Positions 43,816 to 52,232 are shown, counted from the first letter of the stretch. The stretch is 64,000 bases of DNA from an uncultured Prevotellaceae bacterium (GCA_900314655.1 OMWC01000012.1:1-64000), one strand, 5' to 3'. Notes: generated by a model not told the origin, from the sequence alone. Translations and numbers: made by a program.

Positions 43816-44199
43816 TTATTCTAACAATTTGATTTTAATTTTATTGATAACTCCAAGTATGTTTCCTATGACTTCCTCGTTAGAGAATCTGATTACGGTA
43901 AACCCCATTGCGTTCAACCGCTCAGTCCTAAACTCATCTTTTTCTATCTGTTCATACTCAGAGTGATAACCTCCATCCACCTCAATGACAAGTTTTTTCT
44001 CTATACAAACAAAATCCACAATATAATCGCCTATAATGTGCTGCCTGTTGAATTTTACGCTTAATCGTCCCGCTCGGATATGTTGCCACAATAACATCTC
44101 AGCCTCAGTTGGAAACTGCTTGTTCTTAATGGCAAAATCCTTTAGGAGAAGATACCTGTCAGGTGATGCAGTGTTATAATTACCGTCGTTCTTTCCCAT
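43816..44199 (-). CDS. DUF559 / PD-(D/E)XK endonuclease-like protein inserted between argG and argC
   Basis: The ATG at 44199 is used; a GTG precedes it by one codon. The 127-residue protein has the DUF559 pattern: TEAEMLLWQHIRAGRLSVKF, then RQHIIGDYIVDFVCIEKKLV and IEVDGGYHSEYEQ, with NAMGFTVIRFSNEEV near the end. The Asp in IVDF and the Glu-x-Asp in VIEVDG fit the metal-binding acids of the Vsr/PD-(D/E)XK nuclease fold. It is clearly more AT-rich than argG and argC. It lies 4 bases upstream of the argC start and is bracketed by inverted copies of one GC-rich palindrome. It has no known role in arginine synthesis. Likely a small mobile nuclease gene. Confidence 0.82.
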   Translation of the reverse strand: MGKNDGNYNTASPDRYLLLKDFAIKNKQFPTEAEMLLWQHIRAGRLSVKFNRQHIIGDYIVDFVCIEKKLVIEVDGGYHSEYEQIEKDEFRTERLNAMGFTVIRFSNEEVIGNILGVINKIKIKLLE

Positions 44200-44214
44200 C
44201 ACTTATCCCATAAG

Positions 44215-44251
44215 TTCCCTCCCCTCGGGGAGGGTTAGGGAGGGGGTTTTA
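44215..44251. repeat. GC-rich palindromic element R8, other end of the DUF559 cassette
   Basis: CCCTCCCC-TC-GGGGAGGG (44217-44234) is followed by TTAGGGAGGGGG and overlaps the argG stop codon. It is an inverted copy of R7, with 35 of 37 bases the same. Confidence 0.82.
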
Positions 44252-45451
44252 CCTCTCCTCATCCGGATGGATGCCGTAGTAAACGCGGAGGGGGGTGGAG
44301 CTCACCTTGATGAAGCCCTTGGCCTCATCGCTGGTCCAGCCATGTTGCATCTCGCCGTATTCGCCGAGTTTCGATTTGGTGAGGTCGTTTTCTGAATCCA
44401 CGCCTACGGTCTGGAAACCGTAAGGACGGAGTTCGAGGATGGCTGTGCCCGTCACGTTGCGCTGTGAGGAAGTGAGCATGGCTTCCATGTCAGGCATTAC
44501 CGGCTCCAGGTACTGGCTTTCGTGGAGGAACATGCCATACCAGTTGGCCACCTGGTCTTTCCAATACTGCTGCCACTTGGAGAGCGTTGACTTCTCCAAC
44601 AGACGGTGAGCCTCGATAATCAGTTTCGGGGCAGCTGCCTCGAAAGCCACGCGGCCCTTAATGCCGATAATGGTGTCGCCCACGTTGCAGTCGCGGCCAA
44701 TGGCATAAGATGCACCAATCTCCTCAATCTTCTGGATGGCGGCAATCTTATCGTCAAACTTCTCGCCGTTGACAGCCACGATTTCACCTTTCTCGAAAGT
44801 AATCTTCAGTTGCGAAGGCTGCTGGTTGGTGACATGCTTGAGGTAAGCCTCTTCGGGCAGTCCCTGTGTGGGGTCGAGAATCTCACCGCCGCAGATGCTG
44901 GTTCCCCAGATGCCTACGTTGTAGGAATACTTCAGTTTGGTGAAGTCGGCAAAGAATCCGTGCTCGTTCAGATAGTCCACTTCTTCCTTGCGGCTCAGCG
45001 CATGGTCGCGCGTCAGGGTGATAATCTCCACGCCGGGAGCCATCACGAGGAAAGTCATATCGAAACGGATCTGGTCGTTACCAGCACCCGTCGAGCCGTG
45101 TGCAATGGCATCGGCACCAATCTGCTTGGCATAGCGGGCAATGGCAATAGCTTGGAAGATGCGCTCCGAACTGACGGAGATGGGGTAACAGTTGTTGCGC
45201 AACACATTACCGAAAATCATATACTTCAGCGACTTCTCGTAGTATTCTTGCGTCACGTCGAGTGTCACATATTCCTTTGCGCCCAGCTTGTAGGCGTTTT
45301 CTTCGTTCTTCTTCAGTTGTTCAGCGCTGAAACCGCCAGTATTGGCGCAAGCTGCATACACTTCATAACCGTCGTTCTTCAGTTTCATCACGGTGTAACT
45401 AGTGTCCAATCCGCCGGAAAAGGCTACCACTACTTTCTTCTTATCTGCCAT
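44249..45451 (-). CDS. argG: Argininosuccinate synthase
   Basis: This 400-residue cytoplasmic enzyme joins citrulline and aspartate using ATP. The P-loop-like motif KKVVVAFSGGLDTSYTVMKL is at the N-terminus. IAHGSTGAGNDQIRFD and YSYNVGIWGTSICGGEILDP are recognisable conserved blocks. The length fits the family. The start lies 48 bases after the GNAT stop. The next gene on the strand should be argC, but about 440 bases with the DUF559 cassette intervene. One palindromic element begins at the stop codon. Confidence 0.93.
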   Translation of the reverse strand: MADKKKVVVAFSGGLDTSYTVMKLKNDGYEVYAACANTGGFSAEQLKKNEENAYKLGAKEYVTLDVTQEYYEKSLKYMIFGNVLRNNCYPISVSSERIFQAIAIARYAKQIGADAIAHGSTGAGNDQIRFDMTFLVMAPGVEIITLTRDHALSRKEEVDYLNEHGFFADFTKLKYSYNVGIWGTSICGGEILDPTQGLPEEAYLKHVTNQQPSQLKITFEKGEIVAVNGEKFDDKIAAIQKIEEIGASYAIGRDCNVGDTIIGIKGRVAFEAAAPKLIIEAHRLLEKSTLSKWQQYWKDQVANWYGMFLHESQYLEPVMPDMEAMLTSSQRNVTGTAILELRPYGFQTVGVDSENDLTKSKLGEYGEMQHGWTSDEAKGFIKVSSTPLRVYYGIHPDEER

Positions 45452-45499
45452 AATATTTATTGTTTTTTATTTTTGTTCTTCAATGTATCCCCTCTCTTT

Positions 45500-46096
45500 T
45501 TATTCCTTGCCATCAAGTTTTTTGATTCTTTCCAATACCTCCTGGGGAATCTTGGCGGGCAGGTGTTCTTCGGGATCGAAAAGCATACCCGTACAGATGC
45601 AGTATTTACGGCCCGTACGTTTCAGGACATCCACATTGATGCAACCCTCGCAACCGCGCCAGAAAGCCTCGTCGTCGGTAAGTTCAGCAAAGGTGACAGG
45701 CTTGTAGCCCAACTGTGTATTCATCTGCATCACGGCGGCTCCGCTGGTCAGTGAGAATATCTTGGCCTTAGGCCAACGGATGCGAGCCAGAGAGAAAGTC
45801 ATATCCTTGATTTTCTTTGCTACGCCCAAACCGCGATAATCGGGATGAACAATCAGACCGGAAGTGGTCACATACTGTTTGTTTCCCCACGTTTCGATAT
45901 AACTGAATCCGGCAAAATTCTCGCCTTCGAGAGCGATAACAGCCTTGGCTTCCTTCATTTTGGTGGCCACGTACTCGTGGGTTCTTTTGGCAATACCCGT
46001 GCCGCGAACCTTGGCAGCTGCGGTAATCGTGTCGAGGATGGTGTCAACGTACTTCTCGTGCGATGCATCAGCCACCATGACTTTTATTTCTTTCAT
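45500..46096 (-). CDS. GNAT-family acyltransferase of the arginine operon
   Basis: This 198-residue protein has the GNAT core: AVIALEGENFAGFSYIETWG, then GLIVHPDYRGLGVAKKIKDM, with the acyl-CoA pyrophosphate loop in the RGLGVAKK segment, and FSLTSGAAVMQMNTQLGYKP. The C-terminus carries a cysteine cluster (GCEGCINVDV, KYCICTGM). It is encoded between argR and argG with gaps of 6 and 48 bases. This fits the first step of arginine synthesis, N-acylation of glutamate. Bacteroidota are known to use N-succinylated intermediates, so it may be an N-succinyl- or N-acetylglutamate synthase. That role is inferred from context and recall. Confidence 0.75.
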   Translation of the reverse strand: MKEIKVMVADASHEKYVDTILDTITAAAKVRGTGIAKRTHEYVATKMKEAKAVIALEGENFAGFSYIETWGNKQYVTTSGLIVHPDYRGLGVAKKIKDMTFSLARIRWPKAKIFSLTSGAAVMQMNTQLGYKPVTFAELTDDEAFWRGCEGCINVDVLKRTGRKYCICTGMLFDPEEHLPAKIPQEVLERIKKLDGKE

Positions 46097-46102
46097 TTTC
46101 TT

Positions 46103-46579
46103 TTATCTGATATTGGGAATAACCATACTTAGTCCGTCGATAACATCCAGCTCACTGACACCTTGCTTAATGACGATGAAAATCGTGTCGTCGCCGGCAA
46201 TGGTACCCAGTATCTGGGGAATATTGCTGTTGTCGATGTTATAGGCAATAGAACTGGCATAGCCTGGACGCGTCTTGATAACACCCATGTTGCCCGAGAA
46301 ATTGATGCTCACGAATCCGCTCGACTGCAGCATTTCCATGGCAGAACGGGGCGTGCTGACCCGTTTGTACATGGTCTCATTGGGCAAAACGTAAACATAC
46401 TTGCCGTTCATCGAGGCAGCCTTGGCAACCTTCAGCTGCTTCAGGTCGCGGCTCAGCGTGGCCTGTGTCAACTTGAATCCCTCTTTCTCGAGTGCACGGA
46501 GCACCTCCTCTTGTGAGCCCAATTCCATACTCGAAATGAGCATCTTCAGGGCCTCCATTCTGCTGTTCTTTACCTTCAT
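46103..46579 (-). CDS. argR: Arginine repressor
   Basis: This 158-residue protein has an N-terminal winged helix-turn-helix (LGSQEEVLRALEKEGFKLTQ, TLSRDLKQLKVAKA) and a C-terminal arginine-binding/oligomerisation domain with NIPQILGTIAGDDTIFIVIK. It represses arginine synthesis genes when arginine is bound. It is the first gene of the operon. A consensus promoter lies at 46608-46639, and a semi-palindromic ARG-box-like sequence sits between the two promoter elements, consistent with autoregulation of the whole operon. Confidence 0.92.
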   Translation of the reverse strand: MKVKNSRMEALKMLISSMELGSQEEVLRALEKEGFKLTQATLSRDLKQLKVAKAASMNGKYVYVLPNETMYKRVSTPRSAMEMLQSSGFVSINFSGNMGVIKTRPGYASSIAYNIDNSNIPQILGTIAGDDTIFIVIKQGVSELDVIDGLSMVIPNIR

Positions 46580-46607
46580 CTAAGTATAATTATGCTAAAT
46601 TCGGCCG

Positions 46608-46639
46608 CAAAATTATACATTTAATTGCATATTACCAAA
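46608..46639 (-). promoter_or_regulatory. Promoter of the argR operon
   Basis: The minus strand has TTTG (46636-46639), 20 bases, TAATTTTG (46608-46615). The predicted start of transcription is near 46601, 22 bases before the argR ATG. Confidence 0.72.
46614..46631. promoter_or_regulatory. ARG-box-like operator between the argR promoter elements
   Basis: TATACA-N6-TGCATA is a near-palindrome (5 of 6 positions) with an AT-rich centre, resembling the TNTGAATWWWWATTCANW layout. It lies in the 20-base spacer, where a bound repressor would block RNA polymerase. Confidence 0.45.
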
Positions 46640-46719
46640 CTTTTATCGGTTAATTTTTGCATAAAAAGAAAAGATGGGGTGAATTTTTATCCATCCCATC
46701 TTTCCTATATGTCTAAGGC

Positions 46720-47439
46720 TTAATCCCTATTGCCACCAAAAATGCGGAGCAGATAGAGGAACAGGTTGATAAAGTCGAGGTAGAGACTGAGCGCTCCCAT
46801 CAGGGCAATCTTCTGCACACTCTCGTCCATTCCGTCGGCCATCAAGAGCATCTGCTTGATTTTCTGTGTGTCCCAAGCCGTGAGTCCGACAAAGATGACC
46901 ACTCCTACGTAGGAGAGAATCATATCGAACATGCTGCTCCTGACAAACAGATTCACGATGGTGGAAATGATCAGGCCTATCAATGCCATAAACAGGATTT
47001 TGCCGATGCTGCTCAGGTCTTGCTTCGTCACGTAGCCATAGAATGACATCACGCCAAACATACCTGCCGTGATAAAGAAGGTCTTGGCAATGACCGACTG
47101 ACTATAGCCCAGGAATATGACTGACAATGTAGCACCGTTCACGACCGAATAGAGCACAAACAGCAACGTGGCTGTGGTCAGCGACAAGCGGTTGATCATG
47201 CCCGACACGATGAACACTATAGCCAGTTCTGCAATAATCAGGCCCCACATCACGAACGAGTTGCCATAGATGAGTTGCATCATGGCCGGGCTATGAGCCA
47301 CGCCATAGGCCGTGACGCCTGTTATCACCAAGGCCAGCGCCATCCAAGTATATACCTTGCGCATCAGCGCCGGAAACGATGCTGAAGCAATCGTGGCTTC
47401 TTTCTCGTTGATCATTCTGTACAAATCTCTTTCTTGCAT
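46720..47439 (-). CDS. Bax inhibitor-1 / YccA family membrane protein
   Basis: This 239-residue inner-membrane protein has seven hydrophobic segments. The first is VYTWMALALVITGVTAYGVA and the last lies in LGALSLYLDFINLFLYLLRI. The blocks SFYGYVTKQDLSS and VGLTAWDTQKIKQM are family hallmarks. Members are thought to be pH-sensitive calcium leak channels or stress-related proteins. The start may be the second Met (residue 9). It stands alone between argR and the GH5 gene, both on the same strand but with separate gaps. Confidence 0.88.
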   Translation of the reverse strand: MQERDLYRMINEKEATIASASFPALMRKVYTWMALALVITGVTAYGVAHSPAMMQLIYGNSFVMWGLIIAELAIVFIVSGMINRLSLTTATLLFVLYSVVNGATLSVIFLGYSQSVIAKTFFITAGMFGVMSFYGYVTKQDLSSIGKILFMALIGLIISTIVNLFVRSSMFDMILSYVGVVIFVGLTAWDTQKIKQMLLMADGMDESVQKIALMGALSLYLDFINLFLYLLRIFGGNRD

Positions 47440-47516
47440 AATCTTACAAATTATAATATGTATTCAATATCATCAACGGCAAACATTGTGCCAGAAACAT
47501 TGCGCTCCCTGCGGCA

Positions 47517-49109
47517 TCATTTCGGAGCCTTGTTATAGACGGCATCGAGCGTATAGGAAGCATCGGTGCTGGTCGTGGCATTAATCATGGTCTTCACTAA
47601 GTCGCCGGCATTGTTCAGGAAAGAACCGTCGTTATGATTGAAATAGCCATGTTTCTCATCGCCACCGCCATCATTTGCGTTATTGTCCCAAATGACGACA
47701 GGCAGATTATAAGCATAGGCCGCACGGCAAACGTATTCCAGATAATACGCGCGGAAAGAATTGGAACGGTCTGTCTTATGCAACGTGCATCCGTACTCTC
47801 CGATGTAACAGGGAATATTCTTGTCGATATATTTCGCCTTGAGTTTGCTGAAGATGTCCCGCACATGATCCTCATTGGAGCCCGTGTCATACTTTCCGGC
47901 AGCAGCCGTATGCCCCCACTCTGTCTTTCCATTTTCATTGGGTTTATAGGGTGACAGTGTGAATGAACTCGGATCATAGAAGTGAACACCCACCATGATG
48001 CGATTAGCGGGATCAGTGGGCAGCGTCAGATGGTCCATAGTCAGCGACGGATTGGCCGCATAGCCGCAGACACCAATCCAACGGGTGGCATTGTTGCCTC
48101 CGGTTGCTCGAATGGCATCCACCGCTGTCTGGTTCCATGCGTTGAGCGTATTATATTGCTTGCCGCCATCGGTGCGATTCGCTCCCCATCCCCACTGGCC
48201 GTCCTGAATCTCATTGAACGTTTCGAAGATAAGGAACCTACCCTTATCCTTAAATTCATTGGCAATCTGTGTCCAGGTCTTCGTGATACGGTCTTTAATC
48301 TGATCATTTACAGTAGCATCGGTAGCAGCCGTCTTGATATCCTGCCAGTATTCATCATGATGCAGATTGAGAATCACGTTGAGTCCGGCAGCCTCAGCCC
48401 ACTCTACATTCTGCTTCACTTCTGCCATATAAGCAGCCTCGATAGTGTATTTTTTATCACTTATACTCTGATAGTTACCCCAGGTGACAGGAATACGCAC
48501 GGTGCTGGCTCCCGCCTTTTTCAGGTTTTCATAGAGCGCCTTTGTGGGTTTGGCACCATCCCAATAGCCCCACTCAGGATGTTTTCCATCTGCACCCGAG
48601 CTGGTGTCAAAGTGATTGCCAAGATTCCAACCCCAGCCCAACTTACGCGTCATCTCCAATGCCGTTCCGTCAGGAAGGTCATCCCCTGGCGTTGTTGCTT
48701 TCTTCGTAGTGAAACGAAGGGTCAGAGCCGGAGATTTAGACTGGGCATTACGGCTGCTGATGAAGGCTCCTTGAGGAATTTGGAGTGTATAGGAATTGCC
48801 TGGTACCAATTCCACGGGAATGGAAACCGTCTGCGATGGAGGATTTACCATCTGTGCCGTGACCTTCGCACCGTTCAGGGTAATCGTGACTGAAGAGACG
48901 ATATTCACAGGCGTGTTATAATTGAGCGTGATACTCGTTGTGGTGTTGGCATCCACCTCTGCACCTTCTGCAATAGAAGTACTGGATAAAGACACGGCTA
49001 CCGACGGCGTGGAATCATCACTGCCACCGCTGTCGCTACCGCCACAAGCCATCAACACAAGACTGGAAAAGAGGTAAAGAAACGTACTGAAATAAGATCT
49101 TTTGTTCAT
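47517..49109 (-). CDS. Surface lipoprotein glycoside hydrolase family 5 (endoglucanase/mannanase type)
   Basis: This 530-residue protein has lipobox LVLMACGG and a Gly/Ser/Asp-rich linker that favours surface export. A bacterial Ig-like (SbsA-type) domain is at residues 35-145. A GH5 barrel follows, with KLGWGWNLGNHFDT, VIPVTWGNYQSI-like early strands (printed VRIPVTWGNYQ), NLHHDEYWQ, FETFNEIQDGQW (acid/base Glu) and PCYIGEYGCTL (nucleophile Glu). It cuts beta-1,4-linked glucan or mannan; which of these cannot be decided. A minus-strand TATCTTTG lies at 49186-49193. No glycan-uptake gene is adjacent; the nearest SusCD pair is 9 kb away. Confidence 0.87.
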   Translation of the reverse strand: MNKRSYFSTFLYLFSSLVLMACGGSDSGGSDDSTPSVAVSLSSTSIAEGAEVDANTTTSITLNYNTPVNIVSSVTITLNGAKVTAQMVNPPSQTVSIPVELVPGNSYTLQIPQGAFISSRNAQSKSPALTLRFTTKKATTPGDDLPDGTALEMTRKLGWGWNLGNHFDTSSGADGKHPEWGYWDGAKPTKALYENLKKAGASTVRIPVTWGNYQSISDKKYTIEAAYMAEVKQNVEWAEAAGLNVILNLHHDEYWQDIKTAATDATVNDQIKDRITKTWTQIANEFKDKGRFLIFETFNEIQDGQWGWGANRTDGGKQYNTLNAWNQTAVDAIRATGGNNATRWIGVCGYAANPSLTMDHLTLPTDPANRIMVGVHFYDPSSFTLSPYKPNENGKTEWGHTAAAGKYDTGSNEDHVRDIFSKLKAKYIDKNIPCYIGEYGCTLHKTDRSNSFRAYYLEYVCRAAYAYNLPVVIWDNNANDGGGDEKHGYFNHNDGSFLNNAGDLVKTMINATTSTDASYTLDAVYNKAPK

Positions 49110-49185
49110 AATAGACTGGTCTTAAAAGATAATTATTGATTCACACGGAATGGCATCATAAACGCCAAAGTGCGCTTTCTGCGTA

Positions 49186-49193
49186 CAAAGATA
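49186..49193 (-). promoter_or_regulatory. Promoter -7 element of the GH5 gene
   Basis: The minus strand reads TATCTTTG, 77 bases upstream of the ATG. No TTTG is found at the expected distance. Confidence 0.4.
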
Positions 49194-49247
49194 AATGAAA
49201 TTCACCAAAACATATAATACTTTCATGCTAATTTTTGGATTTTTTAT

Positions 49248-49255
49248 TACCTTTG
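49248..49255 (+). promoter_or_regulatory. Promoter -7 element directly in front of a start codon
   Basis: TACCTTTG ends only 4 bases before the ATG at 49260. If transcription begins about 7 bases downstream of the motif, as usual, the message would be leaderless or would begin inside the start codon. Confidence 0.4.
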
Positions 49256-49259
49256 CAGT

Positions 49260-50687
49260 ATGAATATCAAAATAATAACCTCTTTCTTCAAACGATACTG
49301 GCCTTTAGGGCTGATCATCCTGTGGGCTGCAGGCTGCTGGGCGTTCTTCCAGTTCTGCTATCCATACCATTTCTTTTACAAGGAGCAGAACCAGATTTTC
49401 CTATGGACGGCTGACTACCTACAATCCTACAACGGCCCGGGATGGCTGGCCCGCCTTACGGGAGACTTCTTCACGCAGTTCTACTATTACATCTTCGCGG
49501 GAGCCGCTATCCTGACGGCCATATTGTTGCTCTTGGGCGACATCATCCGCCGCATATTCCAGAATCTGGGTTGCGGCAAATGGGCCTATTTGGTAGGCAT
49601 AGCAGCCATGACCATCGAGGCATGGCGCCATTTCTACTACGACTACAGCCTGTCGAGCACCTTCAGCCTCATCGGCTATGCCTTCATATTATGGCTCTGT
49701 TCCACGGTTTTCAAGAAGCGGAAGATGCTCGCCTGCGCCCTCCTGGCCTTGTTGCTGTTCCCCGGTTGGCTGCTTTTCGGCAAACCCGAAGCAGGAAAAT
49801 TCACCAGCCCAGAATGGCAACTGGAGAAACTGCTCGCCGTTGACAACGAATATAATTGGGGTAACTACGGACGAGTGAAGCAACTCGTGGAGAATGATAC
49901 GAACCGCACTCCTTACACCGTTTTCCTTTACAATCTGGCTCAGGCACAGAAAGGAGAATTACCCGACAACCTGTTAAAGATTACGCCAATAGAGATGGGC
50001 ACCCTTTGGCAGATTGGCCCGGAGGCACCACTGCTGGAAATCAAGATGATCAACGAGCTGTATTATGTTCTGGGCGATGTGACCTATGCTGAGAGGGCTG
50101 CCATGATGGGAAACGTCTTCGCCCCCGACAACCGCAACGTGAGAATGATCAAACGGCTGGCTGAATGCAATCTCATCAGCGGCGACCAGCCTGCCGCCAA
50201 CAAATATCTGGGTATTCTCAAAAAGACGTATGCGTATCGCAACTGGGCCGAAAAAGCACCATCTATGCCTGTCTATAAGGAAAAGGCGCAGTTTATCAAC
50301 AAGAAGGACACCATACGCCTCGGAGACTTCGCCCGCACAATCCTGCTGGAACTGCTCGACAGCAATCCCCAAAACCTGGTGGCGCTCGACTATCTGCTAT
50401 GCACCGACCTCACCACGGGCGACATCGGCAGTTTCAAATCCGACTACGACCGCTACTGCATGGATCGGAATGCGCCACGCATCAAACCGCTCTATCAACA
50501 GGCGTTGCTCATCTATATGGCCGGCACGCAGGCCACGAACGATGAAATCCTCAGATACGTCAAGGACATGAAGCAACTCTCTGACTTCAACGAATATAAC
50601 AAGGTACGCGGAACAGCCATGACCGCCAAGTTTCACGACACCTATTGGTATTATTACGACCAAAACTATCAAAACAAGAGACCATGA
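49260..50687 (+). CDS. DUF6057-like polytopic membrane protein, module 1
   Basis: This 475-residue protein has about six hydrophobic segments in the first 180 residues (first LGLIILWAAGCWAFFQF). A soluble helical C-terminal half follows with repeat-like helices (MIKRLAECNLISGDQPAANK, YLGILKKTYAYRNWAEKAP). The family name rests on recall. A longer paralogue is at 53775-55559 and shares QxQxFLW near the N-terminus and RLAECNLI-x-G-x-A-x-KYL-x-L-x-KT in the C-terminus. The stop overlaps the next start by four bases (ATGA), so it is made together with the TolB-like lipoprotein. Function unknown. Confidence 0.7.
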   Translation: MNIKIITSFFKRYWPLGLIILWAAGCWAFFQFCYPYHFFYKEQNQIFLWTADYLQSYNGPGWLARLTGDFFTQFYYYIFAGAAILTAILLLLGDIIRRIFQNLGCGKWAYLVGIAAMTIEAWRHFYYDYSLSSTFSLIGYAFILWLCSTVFKKRKMLACALLALLLFPGWLLFGKPEAGKFTSPEWQLEKLLAVDNEYNWGNYGRVKQLVENDTNRTPYTVFLYNLAQAQKGELPDNLLKITPIEMGTLWQIGPEAPLLEIKMINELYYVLGDVTYAERAAMMGNVFAPDNRNVRMIKRLAECNLISGDQPAANKYLGILKKTYAYRNWAEKAPSMPVYKEKAQFINKKDTIRLGDFARTILLELLDSNPQNLVALDYLLCTDLTTGDIGSFKSDYDRYCMDRNAPRIKPLYQQALLIYMAGTQATNDEILRYVKDMKQLSDFNEYNKVRGTAMTAKFHDTYWYYYDQNYQNKRP

Positions 50688-52132
50688 CAGACCGAAAGAT
50701 ATACATCTGGCTGCTGACCATTCTTTGGAGCCTCCTTTCCTGCACACCCCACCCGGAAGACGTGCAGAAGAGCCAGGACCTGCCCCCCATCTATCCCGAC
50801 TATACCAACGTGACCATCCCCGTAAACATAGCACCGCTCAACTTCCTCGTGCGTGGCGACTATGAAGCCATAGAAGTAAAGGCGGCCGACATGGTCATTG
50901 CAGGAAAAGGCTGCGAGGCTGTTTTCGACATCGATGAATGGAAAACACTCCTGCAAGAACAAGCGGGAAAAAAGATAGAAGTCACCGTCACGGCCCTCAA
51001 AGACGGACAATGGACACAATTTGCACCGTTCACCTGGGAAGTGGTGAATGACAGCATCGACTCATGGCTCACCTACCGACTCATTGAACCGGATTACGAA
51101 GTGTTCCAGAACCTGGAAATCCACGAACGCTGCATAGAGAACTTCGAAGAACGGGCCATCAGCAGTTTCCGGCAGGTGGGCAATCGCTGCATGAACTGCC
51201 ATATCCATAGCAGGCAGAATCCGGATCTGTCCATGATGTACGTGCGTGGAAAAGAAGGCGGAGCCGTACTGAATGAGAATGGGCATCTGCGAAAACTCGA
51301 CATTCAGTCGCCCACAGGTTCCAGCGTCTATTTTGACTTCAGCCCTACAGGCCGCTATGCCGTATTCTCTACCAATAAGATTATACCAGCATTCCATGCA
51401 AAGCCTGAGAAACGCCTGGAGGTTTTCGATTCAGAGTCGGACGTCTATGTGGCCGACCTGAAGGGTAACCGTATCATCTCGTCTCCGATGCTCGCTGACA
51501 GCACCTGGTTTGAAACCTTTCCCACATTCTCTCCCGACGGGAAATTCATCTATTATTGTACGGCCAAAGCCATCCATCAGGCCAAGGACATCACGACGCT
51601 GCAATATTCACTCTGCCGCATTCCGTTCGATGAAACGACCGGAACCATCGGAGAAAAAGCCGACACCGTGGTAACGGCACACCGACAGCCATCCGGCAAA
51701 ACCTCCGTATGCCACCCCAAGATTTCGCCCGACGGGCGCTTCTTGCTCTATTCCGTGGCAGACTATGGTACTTTCCCCATTTGGCATCGCGAAGCCGATC
51801 TGCGAATGCTTGACCTGCAGACGATGCACATTGACTCGCTGGCCCTCGTAAACAGCCCGATGAGCGACACCTATCACTCATGGAGCAGCAACAGCCGCTG
51901 GTTTGTATTCGCCTCCAAGCGTGACGACGGCCTTTACGGCAAGCCCTATTTCTGCTACGTTGACAAGAATGGTAAAGTTCACAAGCCATTCTGCCTACCC
52001 CAGGAATCACCTACTTTCTACGACAACTACCTGAAGAGCTTCAACGTGCCGGACCTCGGGCAAAGACGCGTCAACTTCGATGTAAAGGATGTGGAGCGCG
52101 TGATGAATACGCCCTTGGAACCCTTCCGATAA
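50684..52132 (+). CDS. TolB-like beta-propeller lipoprotein with CxxCH motif, module 1
   Basis: The start at 50684 (MTDRKIYIWLLTILWSLLSC) makes a lipoprotein with Cys at about residue 20; the open frame is longer. The 482-residue protein has an N-terminal beta-domain that includes PIYPDYTNVTIPVNIAPLNF. A single c-type haem motif lies in GNRCMNCHIHSRQNP (CMNCH) at about residue 165. WD/TolB-type blades follow (FDFSPTGRYAVFSTN, FPTFSPDGKFIYYC, HPKISPDGRFLLYS). All these elements recur in the paralogue at 52303-53778. It is anchored in the periplasm or outer membrane, translationally coupled to the membrane protein. Possibly a haem-binding scaffold; the role is unknown. Confidence 0.75.
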   Translation: MTDRKIYIWLLTILWSLLSCTPHPEDVQKSQDLPPIYPDYTNVTIPVNIAPLNFLVRGDYEAIEVKAADMVIAGKGCEAVFDIDEWKTLLQEQAGKKIEVTVTALKDGQWTQFAPFTWEVVNDSIDSWLTYRLIEPDYEVFQNLEIHERCIENFEERAISSFRQVGNRCMNCHIHSRQNPDLSMMYVRGKEGGAVLNENGHLRKLDIQSPTGSSVYFDFSPTGRYAVFSTNKIIPAFHAKPEKRLEVFDSESDVYVADLKGNRIISSPMLADSTWFETFPTFSPDGKFIYYCTAKAIHQAKDITTLQYSLCRIPFDETTGTIGEKADTVVTAHRQPSGKTSVCHPKISPDGRFLLYSVADYGTFPIWHREADLRMLDLQTMHIDSLALVNSPMSDTYHSWSSNSRWFVFASKRDDGLYGKPYFCYVDKNGKVHKPFCLPQESPTFYDNYLKSFNVPDLGQRRVNFDVKDVERVMNTPLEPFR

Positions 52133-52139
52133 TAAGGTC

Positions 52140-52232
52140 GGGAACAAACTAATTTACTTTGTTCTTCATCCGATGATACTTTGCATTGCTTCCGATGATA
52201 GTTTGAAGTACAAAGTAAATTAGTTTGTTCCC
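52140..52232. repeat. AT-rich palindromic element R11 between the two convergent modules
   Basis: Perfect 23-base arms (52140-52162 and 52210-52232) enclose a centre with TTCATCCGATGATACTTTG and a partial second copy (TTCCGATGATAGTTTG). The arms are the reverse complement of the R10 arms over about 20 bases. It lies within the 170-base gap separating the modules and may terminate both. Confidence 0.8.

Noticed and set aside
44606..45754. Plus-strand frame of 382 codons
   Set aside because: Antisense to argG and the GNAT gene, both of which are clearly real.
47982..48893. Plus-strand frame of 303 codons
   Set aside because: Opposite the GH5 gene; composition is irregular and no motif is seen.
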